NCBI GenBank assembly: GCA_030407315.1
Contig: JALQPE010000107.1
Location: 1 to 64,000 of the forward strand
From: Asparagopsis taxiformis
Lineage: Eukaryota; Rhodophyta; Florideophyceae; Bonnemaisoniales; Bonnemaisoniaceae
Reading direction: 5' to 3'
DNA: 64,000 bases
Positions 9,901 to 18,180 of the stretch are shown piece after piece. Made by a program: the position numbers and the translations under genes. The notes below the pieces were generated by a model. The model was not told where the DNA came from. It saw nothing but the letters and a program-made list of their open reading frames with translations, and did not search any database. The stretch's first letter is position 1, and each line of letters starts with the position of its first letter.

Positions 9901-11027
9901 TTCGTACTCTCACCAACAGTGTCTGCAGATGCAATGCTCCCTTCGATCAGCAGGTTCATACCGTGCTTTGCATCCTTGTAAGACAGGCCCCAGAGATGCT
10001 GGAGTGTGGTCAGCGGTATGGCCGATTGCTTCTGGAGCACACTGAGCGATTGGAACAGCTTCGTGAGGCAAACTGTTCCGACCTTCCATTTCTTCTCTGC
10101 TGCATCTAAACTCGATTGCAGGGAAGCGTACAAACCCAAGTGTTCCAAGCTCTCGGTCTCACCAAGTTGTTGCGCGTTATGCTCCAGTGCGTCCCAGAAT
10201 CGAATCCATGCTGCGTCTTTGGAGCCGTCGGCAAGTTGATCCTTTTCACGAAGCACGGAAGTACCTGCAACACAGAGAGCTAATGGGAGACCGGCACAGG
10301 TCTTGACAATGTTTTCCATGGCGTCTCTATTTTCGGTCGAGAGAGAGTGCAGTGTCGATGGCTGTACATTGGCATAACGGCACAGAATTCCCTTTGCTGT
10401 TTCAGTATCTGACGCATCTGGAATCACATCGATTTGGACGTCGTGAAGAGGAATGCGTGCCACACCATGATCCCTGGTCGATGTGAGCAGCTTGAGGGAC
10501 GCAGATGGGAGCTTACGCACAGCAGCGCAAAATTCCTTGAGCAGCGCGTACAAGGTGTCGGACACATCCCAGACGTCATCGAAGATGAGCAGAATATTTT
10601 GGTCCTTGAGCTGATCGAGAAATTTCTGCAACAGCACAGTTGGAGATTTATCAGTGGCCGACATGCGCAGAAATTCGTCGAGAAACTGGGGACAAGCTTC
10701 TAGGACAAACTCTTCTAGCCGCATCATCAATTTCGAAACGTCTGCGTCCTGGCCAAGCGAAATGAACCATATGCCGTCGGGGTATCTGGCCCAGATGTCA
10801 CTGTCATGCCCAATTTCCTTGAGAATGGTTGTCTTTCCAGCGCCGCCCATACCGACGAGGGCGACGGTGTTGCGTCCACGTGTGCGAGAGAGGAGTTCTT
10901 GTTTTGCTCTACTCTCTGGGGTGTGGGATTGTTGGGAAAAGTCGAGGACAGCGGCGAGATTTGGTGGAACATGGAAAGCCTTTGGCTGTCTGGCTGGTAG
11001 GTTAGGGAGAGAAAAGCTACCTCCCAT
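6954..11027 (-). CDS. NB-ARC / WD40 / C-terminal TIR protein (gene A), intact
   Basis: 1357 aa with no intron needed. NB-ARC ATPase: P-loop GMGGAGKTT (59-67), Walker B LLIFDDVWD (146-154), STRD (183-186), GLPLA (246-250) and a VHDLVHDYAV block (381-390) that can stand for the MHD motif. WD40 repeats run from about 600 to 870 (HTLRVWDVD, KSVRLWSVQ), with further propeller-like sequence to about 1130. A TIR domain (1156-1260) starts KGKVFISHAGPD and has the BB-loop-like FFDREELKPG and WTMREL, where E1230 aligns with the catalytic glutamate of NADase TIRs. The N-terminus MGGSFS fits the N-myristoylation consensus. Architecture predicts a STAND-type receptor: WD40 sensing, nucleotide-driven oligomerisation, TIR output. 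Plant TNLs have TIR at the N-terminus, so the order here is reversed. Role in immunity or self/non-self sensing is inferred. The start was chosen because B shares it. Confidence 0.92.
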   Translation of the reverse strand: MGGSFSLPNLPARQPKAFHVPPNLAAVLDFSQQSHTPESRAKQELLSRTRGRNTVALVGMGGAGKTTILKEIGHDSDIWARYPDGIWFISLGQDADVSKLMMRLEEFVLEACPQFLDEFLRMSATDKSPTVLLQKFLDQLKDQNILLIFDDVWDVSDTLYALLKEFCAAVRKLPSASLKLLTSTRDHGVARIPLHDVQIDVIPDASDTETAKGILCRYANVQPSTLHSLSTENRDAMENIVKTCAGLPLALCVAGTSVLREKDQLADGSKDAAWIRFWDALEHNAQQLGETESLEHLGLYASLQSSLDAAEKKWKVGTVCLTKLFQSLSVLQKQSAIPLTTLQHLWGLSYKDAKHGMNLLIEGSIASADTVGESTNAALTVHDLVHDYAVHLTEGDEVLMYHASLVDQFYSTSESSTSTTKWQKLSAEAYMSENVVYHMLGAGRGTEALRLLTDYSWIQCVNKDTKRVPFRKMMSDLAMLRDYIERNESGDNRGTVVEDIETLIATMHKCIVPFCMKNRRECSFQLYGRLASLRSDSSVIRRVMWGIEVHSARPWVRAGAGVLNSVDSELKRLLATQFSIFRMDLGVEEDELVIGGPRGEVRVIGCNDGEERCVQDGHSTTVTGICIDRRSGDIYSCSADGTVNVWKDTRHRSFKVKLKQSEKLYSAVLLPTRGVLAVGSSSGNVRFVDATSGRVLKCVRAHSNLILSLAVGSSENVLVSGSYDHTLRVWDVDTWTPNGEALTGHTDEVNCVALSADERIIASGSSDKSVRLWSVQDRRQVCQPLIGHKFGVCSVVFSRDANLLYSAGPREVIVFIVWDVKSASTGVSMIHRFDDSRMLWPFSIALNKDESQLFVSDLSDRNVYVWDTTRVGDANSRGAEDSFVSDIEAFGISCDDSLMAVFNKGSEEIEVRRVEDVAEGKGDVINTFKPDRYVYRVAVCSGGELVAYCGYPELTVFIVDISSGETVHTFPDVEDWAGMLGDREGKYVVSRVHRLHFNPKGTVLSAEAFAQTKRDGEVKKSISWNVKPSTMRDQIVVENDQESANTIRNSRSRPFCNRVENHYLYSGAIQMEHNNSTITIATLDCLPWDVSYSPATHRFWASKGYRGLQYVQLVAEDTKLEEWDEPQLPALSKTTNTGTQRQNSDCNNSSSKQKKKGKVFISHAGPDKDTIAQVAYDKLIELGFEVFFDREELKPGQNASKKMDEEMESASIAIVILSPEFPARKWTMRELLCFLRRFAEYGERGVIIIPVFYRLGLADFRDIKTLLALVDETGANAFDNAGYWERQVKEGGSLKHILEALQALGHITGIENMNGATNREGEEERKKRMEIIELIVAAVVGAQKRIDDGSAAGPSNK

Positions 11028-12237
11028 TTTGAGAGCGTTCGTGGCGGAGGCGGTGGCTAGAGGCGTTGAGTCGTTTCAGTATGAAAGGAGGGGCGATGGG
11101 TGTGTGACAGAGCGGAGGGCTGAAACGGCTTTGGCGGAAATTTGAATACGCGGTGTGGAATGGAGCCGTCAAGGGAGCGGGGATGGAGCGTCGTAAAGCA
11201 CGTTTGGTGGGGAGGAGGTAGAGGAGGGGGCGGTGAAGGGTTTAGGAGATGAGTCTTAGCTGAACAAGCGGGAGAGACGGAATATCGTTGAGGGCGCGTC
11301 ACTGGGAGATTTGTATTGGGATAAGGTTGCGGACGGGGATGGGTTGGTTGTCGGGGGCAGGGGAGAGAACAAAATTCGTCGCGGTGGAGTTGGAGATAGC
11401 GTTTTCGAGACGTGGGAAGCCAGACAACAGGGGGATGTTTGTGAGATTGTAGTATGCAATGATTGCTCAGTAGGTGTTACCGTCGATGTCAACGATTCCC
11501 TTGTCTGTACTTCCGCAGGCGAGTGCGGCCGCCTATAAATACTTTACGTTCTGCTTGCAGTTGGTAGTTAGGTATGATCATCCGACAGCAGGCGATGCTT
11601 ACTGGCTTTGCACTGGACTACAGGAACACTTGTTGGTCTGGGACAGGTGGATTACACCGAACGACTCATCAAAATACAAGTGGGAGACTAGACAACTCAT
11701 GCGCGGTTGAGTCGAAGATAGCAAACGAATGGGGACGTTGCTGCCGCGATGAGTTATGTGTAAGGAAATGGAGTGTGCGAGACGGTTGCGCGGGCTCGGG
11801 AACAGGGAGGGATGAAGCCGGCGCCGCATCGGTGGTGCTGTTGATCGGCTTGCCACGGTGAAAGTGCAGTGCGAGTCGACTATTTTCGTAGCGTGACGTC
11901 ACTCCATGCGTCCCGTGCCGTGTGCCGTTCACGGTGCACATCACATCGCAACCCGAGAGTCCCGGGTCGAGACGCGGCCAGCAATGTGCTCATGTCATAC
12001 ACGTGCACTTTCATGGCTGTCTGACCTGTCACAGATGAACAAGTGTCCGACCTGCGGAGTATCTCTGGTGTGACAACAACGAGGGAACTGACACATATGA
12101 AATACGTAGTTTGCGCCAGTGATTGCACGTGTATCTCACAATTCACTGCACACATGCCCGCCTGTCGGAGATCAACAAGTGTTTCTCGTCGCCTCAACTC
12201 TCGTTTCATTGCTGCCCCAACTCACTGTCTCATAAAT
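11028..12237. promoter_or_regulatory. Divergent intergenic block between gene A and relic C
   Basis: It is paralogous to 27107-28080 between B and D. Next to A it is G-rich on the plus strand (repeated GGAGG/GGCGG), so the leader of A would be pyrimidine-rich. The block around CGTGACGTCACTC (about 11890) is conserved in both copies and contains the palindrome TGACGTCA, a classic CRE/bZIP-type site. A 350-bp insertion (about 11460-11815) is absent from the B/D copy. Because the plus-strand gene D starts at the far side of the equivalent block, this is probably a shared bidirectional promoter, which in pair 1 has lost its right-hand gene start. Confidence 0.55.
11464..11587 (-). repeat. Candidate solo LTR, Copia family 3
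   Basis: On the minus strand this 124-bp segment begins TGTCGGATGATCATACC, the same start as the LTR at 12238-12446, and ends CTGAGCA. It contains a TATA-like TATTTATAGG. It lies within the segment missing from the paralogous B/D spacer. No matching target duplication is visible, so its borders are uncertain. Confidence 0.4.
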
Positions 12238-12446
12238 GTTGGATTAGAAACAGTGTTGTGCCTGATGATATTGAGGTATCTACTCTCGCGTTCACATACC
12301 ACTTTATTCCTCTGCGTCGTCAGACGGCGATGGTTTAGACGCTGTTCCTACAACTACTGTAATGCAGTCTGCGAGTGGTATGATCATCCGACAGGTAGGC
12401 TATCGGAGCTATGACGTGGAAATCCCGATTGATCGATCATCCGACA
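12238..12446 (-). repeat. 3' LTR of a Copia family-3 fragment
   Basis: It begins (plus strand) TGTTGG, exactly where homology to the B/D intergenic block stops (CTCATAAA). On the minus strand the start TGTCGGATGATC occurs twice, ending at 12446 and at 12393, 53 bp apart. GCATTACAG lies at LTR position 29, as in elements 1 and 2. The adjacent RNase H fragment ends with its stop codon inside the first LTR copy. Confidence 0.7.
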
Positions 12447-12740
12447 GTCGCCGCACGGGATGGTGTAGTTAGCCGTAGTAGTTTGATTTGTTGGCATAAC
12501 TGTGCAGGTTTCAGTGCCTCGGTAAGGATGTCAGCGGCATTCGCGGAGGTCGGAGCGTGTTTGACCGCAATTCGCCCGCGTTCGATTTGTTCCTTGAGGA
12601 AGTGATACTTCACATCGATGTGTTTCGACTTGGGCGTGGGATGTGAAGTGTTGGCGGTGGTTACGGCGCCAGCGTTGTCCATGAATAAAGGGGTAGGTGT
12701 AAAAGCCGTGAATTTTCCTACGTATGAATTTTCCAAATCC
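12437..12740 (-). pseudogene. Copia family-3 RNase H C-terminus, truncated
   Basis: The 99-aa frame contains FMDNAGAVTTAN (catalytic D of RNase H), KHIDVKYHFLKEQI and NAADILTEALKPAQ, the standard end of Copia pol. Upstream pol, gag and the 5' LTR are missing. The sequence joins directly to the WD40 part of relic C at about 12745. A deletion that removed the element's 5' part together with the 5' half of gene C explains this junction. Confidence 0.82.
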
Positions 12741-12937
12741 CTCTATTAATGGCTGTGTTCAACAGGAGATCGAGAGAGATTGAGGTGAGAAGAGCTGAAA
12801 ATGTTGCTCAAGGGAAAGGGGAAGTGATCAACAAATTCAAACCCGATCGCTACGTTTATCGAGTTGCAGTGTGTAGTGGTGGAGGGCTGGTTGCGTATTG
12901 CGGATTGCCAAAGTTGACTGTATTCATTGTGGATATT

Positions 12938-13318
12938 TTTTGAGTAACCGTAGAGCAGAAATTGAATGCCGCTAGAGCTCTAACCTTTTTTTATTTCAAG
13001 GGAGGTAAAGATAGCTAAAGTAGTGTAGCTTCCAGGACGGAATGGCGGTGAAATCATAGGGGGAAAGGGAAAAAGTAGAACGCTCTAATGGGATCGTACC
13101 TAGCACACAGGAAGAGACAATTAAGATCGCTGCCAGGCCGTGGGTGGAAGTGTGCCGACCGGACGGCATGTTTGTCTACGTTCCCTCTTACCATAAGCGA
13201 CCTGGAGGAGATAATAATTGCCACACATGTACTGTGCTCAACGCACCGTGTGCAGATCCATCAACCAGCAGTGCCAGATGGCAACACATACCTTGCATAC
13301 CAAAGGGGCGATGCAGCA
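12938..13318. repeat. 381-bp insertion within relic C, possible solo LTR
   Basis: It is flanked by the direct repeat ATATT (12933-12937 and 13319-13323), and removing it restores continuity of the WD40 coding sequence (VDIS|SGE). From 12941 it reads TGAGTAACC and it ends GCAGCA, so a TG...CA solo LTR is possible. No similarity to the other LTRs in this window was seen, and there is no coding potential of note. Confidence 0.55.
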
Positions 13319-13657
13319 ATATTTCAAGTGGTGAGACTGTGCATACATTTTCGGATGTAGAGGACTGGGCGGGAACGCTCGAAGATCGCAAAACTATGGG
13401 CATAAAACCAGCTGTATCAAATTTATATTTCAATGCAGAAGGGACTGTTCTCAGTGCTGAAGCTCTCGCCCAAACTAAACGTTATGGAGAAAGAGTGAAG
13501 AAATCGATGTCATGGAATGTCAACGCACCCGCCATTCGAAACCAAATTGTGGTAGAAAACGGCCATGAATCGGCCGAAACCATCAGAAACAGTCATTTGT
13601 GCCTTTTCTGAAATCTAGCAGAGGATTATATCTGCTATTCAGGTGCCATTCAGATGG

Positions 13658-13812
13658 TGTTGAAGAAGTCCGTGTTCTTAGCTTTATTGTTGGAGATCGT
13701 CGGCGTAGATCCGCTTAAATATGACTTGTGTATACTGTAATGCTAGTGTAATATGTGAGTTATGAGGAAGAGCCGAGTAGTGGTTGCGGCGCGAAAAGAA
13801 AGTTATTCGTCA
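13658..13812 (-). repeat. 3' LTR of Copia element 2 (155 bp)
   Basis: On the minus strand it starts TGACGAATAAC, the TGA being the pol stop codon (13810-13812), and ends TTCTTCAACA. A second, degenerate LTR start (CTCATAACTCAC) follows 43-44 bp later, after which it matches the 5' LTR. Confidence 0.85.
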
Positions 13813-16800
13813 GTCGCCGCGCGTCGCGGACGCTGCGAGGCGAAGGAGAGGTAATTTGGAAATGAATTGGGCCGGTTTGAGAGATTTGGTGAGAACGTCT
13901 GCTGGGTTGATGTTGGAGGCTATGTGAGACAGTTGGAGGATACTTTTGGCGACTTGTTCTCGGAGCCAGTGGAACTTAACATCAATGTGTCGTGCGTTCG
14001 GGGTTGGGAATTTTGCGGTCGCAGTGGCGATAGCTGCGGTGTTGTCAACATAAAGTGGCGTTGGGCCGTCGGGGGCATGCGATATCTCGGCAAGGAAGTT
14101 GCGTATAGTAGTGACATGCATGGCGCTATGGAAAGCGGCAACGTATTCTGCCACATGGGTGGATGGAGAGACGTGGGATTGACGCTTAGACTGCCACGCG
14201 ATCGGAGCGTTGTTATACATGATAAGGGTGCCAGTGGTGGATCGACGAGTGAGAGGACATGCAGCATAATCAGCATCGGAGTATGCTGTTAACGAGCCTG
14301 TAAACTTGTTGCTGTAGAGAATACCGTTGTCTTCCGTTGACTTTAGGTAGCGCAGGACTCGAAGAGCGGATTGCCAGTGGTGTGTTGTCGGGGATTGGGC
14401 GTAGCGACCAAGGAGGCCAACTATAAATGCTATCTCAGGCCTTGTGGAGTCTGCCAGGTAACGCAAAGAGCCTATAAGAGCTTTGTAGTCGTACTTAGAA
14501 GTTTCCAATGGATTTGAGGAGGTTTGGTGCGGAGTAAGTAGTTCGGATGCAATGGGAGACGTGGCAGGTTTGGCCTCTGAGAAACGGAACTTAGAAAGCA
14601 GGGATTTGATATAACCAGGCTGAGATATTTTTATGCCGGATGTCGTGTGCGTGACCTTCCATCCCAAAATGTGCTCAACCTGACCCAGGTCTTTTAGTTT
14701 GTACTTGCGACGGAGTTGTTGTTTGACCGCGGAGAGTAGTTGAAGATTATTAGTAGTGGCGAGGAAGTCGTCAACAGTGATGACTAATAGGACAAATTGG
14801 GAGGGGTCTGATTGGCTGCGAAGAACGAAGGAGCATGCGTCAGATGATAGACGCTGGAAGTTGGACAGGGTGAGAAAGTTGGCCAGGCCAGAAGTGAAGA
14901 TGGTGCAGGCTTGTTTGCTCCCGTACATATTGCCAGTGAGTCGCGCAATCTTGCCAGGGTGTTTTTCGCTACCGTCAAAACGTTTTGGTTGGTGGACAAA
15001 TATTTTGATGTCGTCTGGGAACAATTCGTGCAGGAATGCCGACTCAAGATCCCAGTGGTGGACATGGTATCCATGTGCAGCGGCTAAGGCCAGCGACGTG
15101 CGGATGGCATCTCGATGCGCAACGGGGCTGGAGAGTTGGGTAGGGTCATAGTGTATGCCAGGTAATTGTCTGTCGCCACAGATTGTACATCTTGCCTTTC
15201 GGGAAAGGGGAGTTCCATTTTTGTCTCGTTTCAGTTTCAAGACCATTGTTGTTGGAAGTAATTTGGTATTGGGGGGGAGGGCTGACTTGTGAACATATTT
15301 GAGTATGCCACGTGCCTCTAAACTGTCCAATTCCGAGTTCCAGGCCATTGCCCACTGAGGGGCATCTGGTGCTCGACGCGCAAGAGCAACAGACTTGGGT
15401 TCCGAGAATTGGGTAGCAGTGTAATTAACAGTTTGTGGCCCTGAAGTACAGACTGGATCGTCGACAGGGTTGTAAGTTTGGAAATCTGCCATTCTGCAGC
15501 GGGATACTTTGTCGTTCACCGGATCATAGACAAAATAGTGATAGTAATCCTGGCGACCGACATAGTGTACAAAAACTGCGCGTGGTTCTAGTTTGTTCTT
15601 TGGAGAGCGAGTGTGTACATGGCCAGCAGTACCAAAAGGAAGAAGGGAGTTGAATTTCGGTGTGGTACCGTGCCAGACGGCATGTGGAATTTTGCCTGTA
15701 GCGGAATGAATTGTGTGGTTATATGTGTCAACACATGAATGGAAGGCATATTCCCATAGTGATGGAGGAAGACCGGAGGTAAGCAAACATGTACGAACAG
15801 CATTTGATATGGTGCGGTTTATGCGTTCGGCGAGAGAGTTCTCTTGAGGGGTGTGCGGAACCGTTGGGTGGGTGGTAATATGCGACTGGGTGAAAAAGTT
15901 TTTGAGATCCTGAGTGTAATATTCTTTCGCATTATCCGAAGTGAAGTGTAGAATGCGATGGGGTGTGGTGGCATGTACAGAGGCAATGTGGTGGCTTGTG
16001 TGGGCAGCGGCAAGGGACTTAGTGGGAGCGCAGAAAATGTGGAGGTAACGGCTACCTTGATCGAGGAAGGTGGCGACATATTTGTTGCCATGAATGGAAT
16101 TGACTGGAATAGGCCCACAAATATCGGAATGAAGATGTGAGCCTACAGGGTCAAGGCGGGGATGTTTTCGGAAAGGGGCGGCAGCAGTTTTACCGACTGC
16201 GCATCCAGAGCAAGTCATTCGCGGAGGGGTGTGCAGAAGACTGCGTGGTAGATTTGGCACTAGATTGCGTTTCGCCATGAGATGAAGCCTCTGGGGATGT
16301 ATATGGTTCAGCTTCAAGTGCCAAACGTGATAATCGCGTATTGTAGAAGAGAGGTCAACGTGGATGCGAGAGCGTGCCCGAGTGTTAATGCGAGGGCGTT
16401 GGTTGGATTTTGGAGTACGGGTAGGTTTGCGCCCTATAGGGGTAATGCGCTTCGTGCGAGCCACCAGTGATTTGCGAAGGGGATTTTTAGGAATGGTGTG
16501 CTTCTGTTTGGAATCTGATTTGCGGACGGGAAAGGCGCGTGCTGTGTTGGCAGTTGATGTATGACCATGGTTGTGGGCAGAGGGATGTAAGACTAGTTCA
16601 TACATGTTATCCTTTCGCCGGTGCGCGGTGGCAATTATTGCATCATCAGGAGGTGGTGATGATGGCTTAGTTATGTATGCATTATTTCTTTGGAACAGGA
16701 CGTCATGTGTTTTAGTGAGGTGTCCTATTGAGAGGAGGTTTGCCCTGAGACCCGGGGCTACTATCGCAGGTTGCGGTGGAAGCTTGTTTTTGCCATCAAC

Positions 16801-17322
16801 ATCGATTGAGATGTTACCGCGATGTGTAGATATGGCAGAGCGACCATCAGCAGTTATAGTGTGAGAGGGTACGGCTTTGAAACCAGGGGGCGGAGAAGTT
16901 AGGTGTGTCGGATTTGCTGCTGAGTCCAGGAGAAAAGTGTGTGAAGAAATATCACGTACTTCGTCATCTTCAGTGTCTTCAGTCACATCGGGAGGAAACA
17001 TTTCCGTGTGCTGGGCCGCGAATTGAGCTTTGTCTTTGAACGTGGTTGATTGCTTAGGTAGGGACATAGGGGGGCGTTGGGAGCGTGCGTAGGATCGACA
17101 CCTCGTTGTGTCATGTCGCGGAGATCCATGATATCCACACCATTGTCCATGATGGCCAGGGGGTGGGTGAATGTTGTTGGCCGGATGGAAGGGAACAGAG
17201 GAGTAATTATTAGTGGCTCGGATGGGAACATTGTTGCGCCGGTGTTGGCGAGGGCGTGGTGCACGGAAATTTGGTGGTGCCGGTAGTACAGAGCGCTTAT
17301 TGATGTCTTCATGCTTGAGCAT
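13810..17322 (-). CDS. pol: Copia element 2 Pol polyprotein
   Basis: 1170 aa. In order: zinc-knuckle variant CGYHGSPRHDTTRC (C-H-H-C, about 62-75); protease motif LLDSAANPTH, where the usual D-S-G is D-S-A; an integrase zinc region (H..H then CSGCAVGK) and a DDE core with HSDICGPIP, FTSDNAKEY and PQENSLAERIN; RT with DLESAFLHE and the catalytic TVDDFLAT; RNase H with AYSDADYAACPLTRRST, HVAEYVA and YVDNTAAIA. This is the normal Ty1/Copia order (integrase before RT). It is in the same frame as gag, separated by one TAA and six codons before this Met, so it may be expressed by readthrough, by reinitiation, or be silenced. It acts in the cytoplasm and nucleus for reverse transcription and integration. 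Confidence 0.93.
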   Translation of the reverse strand: MLKHEDINKRSVLPAPPNFRAPRPRQHRRNNVPIRATNNYSSVPFHPANNIHPPPGHHGQWCGYHGSPRHDTTRCRSYARSQRPPMSLPKQSTTFKDKAQFAAQHTEMFPPDVTEDTEDDEVRDISSHTFLLDSAANPTHLTSPPPGFKAVPSHTITADGRSAISTHRGNISIDVDGKNKLPPQPAIVAPGLRANLLSIGHLTKTHDVLFQRNNAYITKPSSPPPDDAIIATAHRRKDNMYELVLHPSAHNHGHTSTANTARAFPVRKSDSKQKHTIPKNPLRKSLVARTKRITPIGRKPTRTPKSNQRPRINTRARSRIHVDLSSTIRDYHVWHLKLNHIHPQRLHLMAKRNLVPNLPRSLLHTPPRMTCSGCAVGKTAAAPFRKHPRLDPVGSHLHSDICGPIPVNSIHGNKYVATFLDQGSRYLHIFCAPTKSLAAAHTSHHIASVHATTPHRILHFTSDNAKEYYTQDLKNFFTQSHITTHPTVPHTPQENSLAERINRTISNAVRTCLLTSGLPPSLWEYAFHSCVDTYNHTIHSATGKIPHAVWHGTTPKFNSLLPFGTAGHVHTRSPKNKLEPRAVFVHYVGRQDYYHYFVYDPVNDKVSRCRMADFQTYNPVDDPVCTSGPQTVNYTATQFSEPKSVALARRAPDAPQWAMAWNSELDSLEARGILKYVHKSALPPNTKLLPTTMVLKLKRDKNGTPLSRKARCTICGDRQLPGIHYDPTQLSSPVAHRDAIRTSLALAAAHGYHVHHWDLESAFLHELFPDDIKIFVHQPKRFDGSEKHPGKIARLTGNMYGSKQACTIFTSGLANFLTLSNFQRLSSDACSFVLRSQSDPSQFVLLVITVDDFLATTNNLQLLSAVKQQLRRKYKLKDLGQVEHILGWKVTHTTSGIKISQPGYIKSLLSKFRFSEAKPATSPIASELLTPHQTSSNPLETSKYDYKALIGSLRYLADSTRPEIAFIVGLLGRYAQSPTTHHWQSALRVLRYLKSTEDNGILYSNKFTGSLTAYSDADYAACPLTRRSTTGTLIMYNNAPIAWQSKRQSHVSPSTHVAEYVAAFHSAMHVTTIRNFLAEISHAPDGPTPLYVDNTAAIATATAKFPTPNARHIDVKFHWLREQVAKSILQLSHIASNINPADVLTKSLKPAQFISKLPLLRLAASATRGD

Positions 17323-17340
17323 TAATGTGATAATCTGCGC

Positions 17341-18084
17341 TTAGGAGAGAGGTGACTCAGGGTGGATTTCATCGTGAGCCGAAACCGTGAGAAGGAGAGA
17401 AGTCCAGTCTGAGTGACGTTCAAGTCCTTCGAGGATAAAGGCGTTTGTGGTTTGTTCATTGGAAATCTCTGGATAATTTGCTCGAATCATTAGCTTTCGG
17501 ATGTTTAGGTGTTGTTCCACGTAATCCATGACAGACATGGATGATGTCCATGTGACCGCACGGGCCTGGCGGCGGAGATGGTCAGGGGAATGGGCAGGAT
17601 GTGTTGCAGCGAGGAGATTATTGATTGCAGCCCAAAGATTGTGGACCGGACCGGAAAGTGTGGTATCTGTGAAGTGCTCTAAGATTTCTGCGGAAAGTGT
17701 GGATACGACGAGAAGTTGGGCCTGAGTGTGTTTCTCGTTATGTGCGCTTTTGATCGCAAGATCAGGGGAGTCTGGGATAGGTTGGAGGAGATAATCATGG
17801 ATCTGCTGCGTATGGGCAAAGTGTTCGACGCTGATCTTCCATGGGATATAGTTGGTAAATGTCAAAGGAGGTATCTCCAGTTGGTGACTAATGGGAAACG
17901 TGTGGGCAGTTCCTGATGCCATTGGGAGTGTGCGGTGTCGTCGCCGGAGCGGATGGGGTTGTCGTCGCCGGAGCGGATGGGGTCGTTGTCGCCGGAGCGC
18001 GTGGAGTTGTGTTTCAGGAGAAGGGGGTGGTGGGCGGGTTGCGCAGCGGAACGTCTGGGCCCATAACCTGTTGAAGAAGTCCAT
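17341..18084 (-). CDS. gag: Copia element 2 Gag
   Basis: 247 aa. The central block LTFTNYIPWKISVEHFAHTQ, VHNLWAAINNLLAATH and RANYPEISNEQTTNAFILEG correspond to the Copia Gag/UBN2-type capsid region. The ATG at 18084 lies inside the 5' LTR, 15 codon-bases before its end. The reading frame passes through the primer-binding site. An N-terminal arginine/proline-rich stretch of repeated HPLRR units covers about 30-52. The ATG inside the primer site (as used by element 1) gives only a short frame here, so the upstream ATG is preferred. The frame ends at TAA (17341-17343), and the same frame continues as pol. Confidence 0.85.
   Translation of the reverse strand: MDFFNRLWAQTFRCATRPPPPSPETQLHALRRQRPHPLRRRQPHPLRRRHRTLPMASGTAHTFPISHQLEIPPLTFTNYIPWKISVEHFAHTQQIHDYLLQPIPDSPDLAIKSAHNEKHTQAQLLVVSTLSAEILEHFTDTTLSGPVHNLWAAINNLLAATHPAHSPDHLRRQARAVTWTSSMSVMDYVEQHLNIRKLMIRANYPEISNEQTTNAFILEGLERHSDWTSLLLTVSAHDEIHPESPLS
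18055..18068 (-). other. Primer-binding site of Copia element 2
   Basis: GGTTATGGGCCCAG on the minus strand, directly after the 5' LTR. It is identical to the known Drosophila copia site and complementary to the anticodon stem-loop region of initiator tRNA-Met, which implies priming by a cleaved tRNA half. Confidence 0.85.
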
Positions 18085-18180
18085 GTTCTTAGTTTCATCG
18101 TTGGAGATCGTCGGCGTAGATCCGCTTAAATATGACTTGTGTGTACTGTAATGCTAGTGTAATATGTGAGTTATTCGTCA
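18069..18180 (-). repeat. 5' LTR of Copia element 2 (112 bp)
   Basis: Starts TGACGAATAACTCAC and ends CTTCTTCAACA, with terminal TG...CA. GCATTACAG is at position 27. Its start reads as copy 1 of the 3' LTR joined to copy 2 at the shared ATAACT. Confidence 0.9.

Larger units (their letters stand above)
13658..18180 (-). mobile_element. Copia-type LTR retrotransposon 2, nearly intact
   Basis: 4523 bp, with LTRs at 18069-18180 (5') and 13658-13812 (3') and a 5-bp target duplication GATGG (13653-13657 and 18181-18185). It sits inside relic C, and joining the flanks restores the paralogous coding sequence. It carries a 14-base primer-binding site, gag and a long pol with protease, integrase, RT and RNase H in Ty1/Copia order. 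The only clear coding defect is one in-frame stop between gag and pol. LTR bodies differ at a few positions, and the 3' LTR has an extra 43-44 bp, so the insertion is fairly young but not brand-new. Confidence 0.93.

Noticed and set aside
12938..13318. Intron in the WD40 coding sequence
   Set aside because: No GT...AG borders at the junctions, and a 5-bp ATATT duplication indicates insertion.
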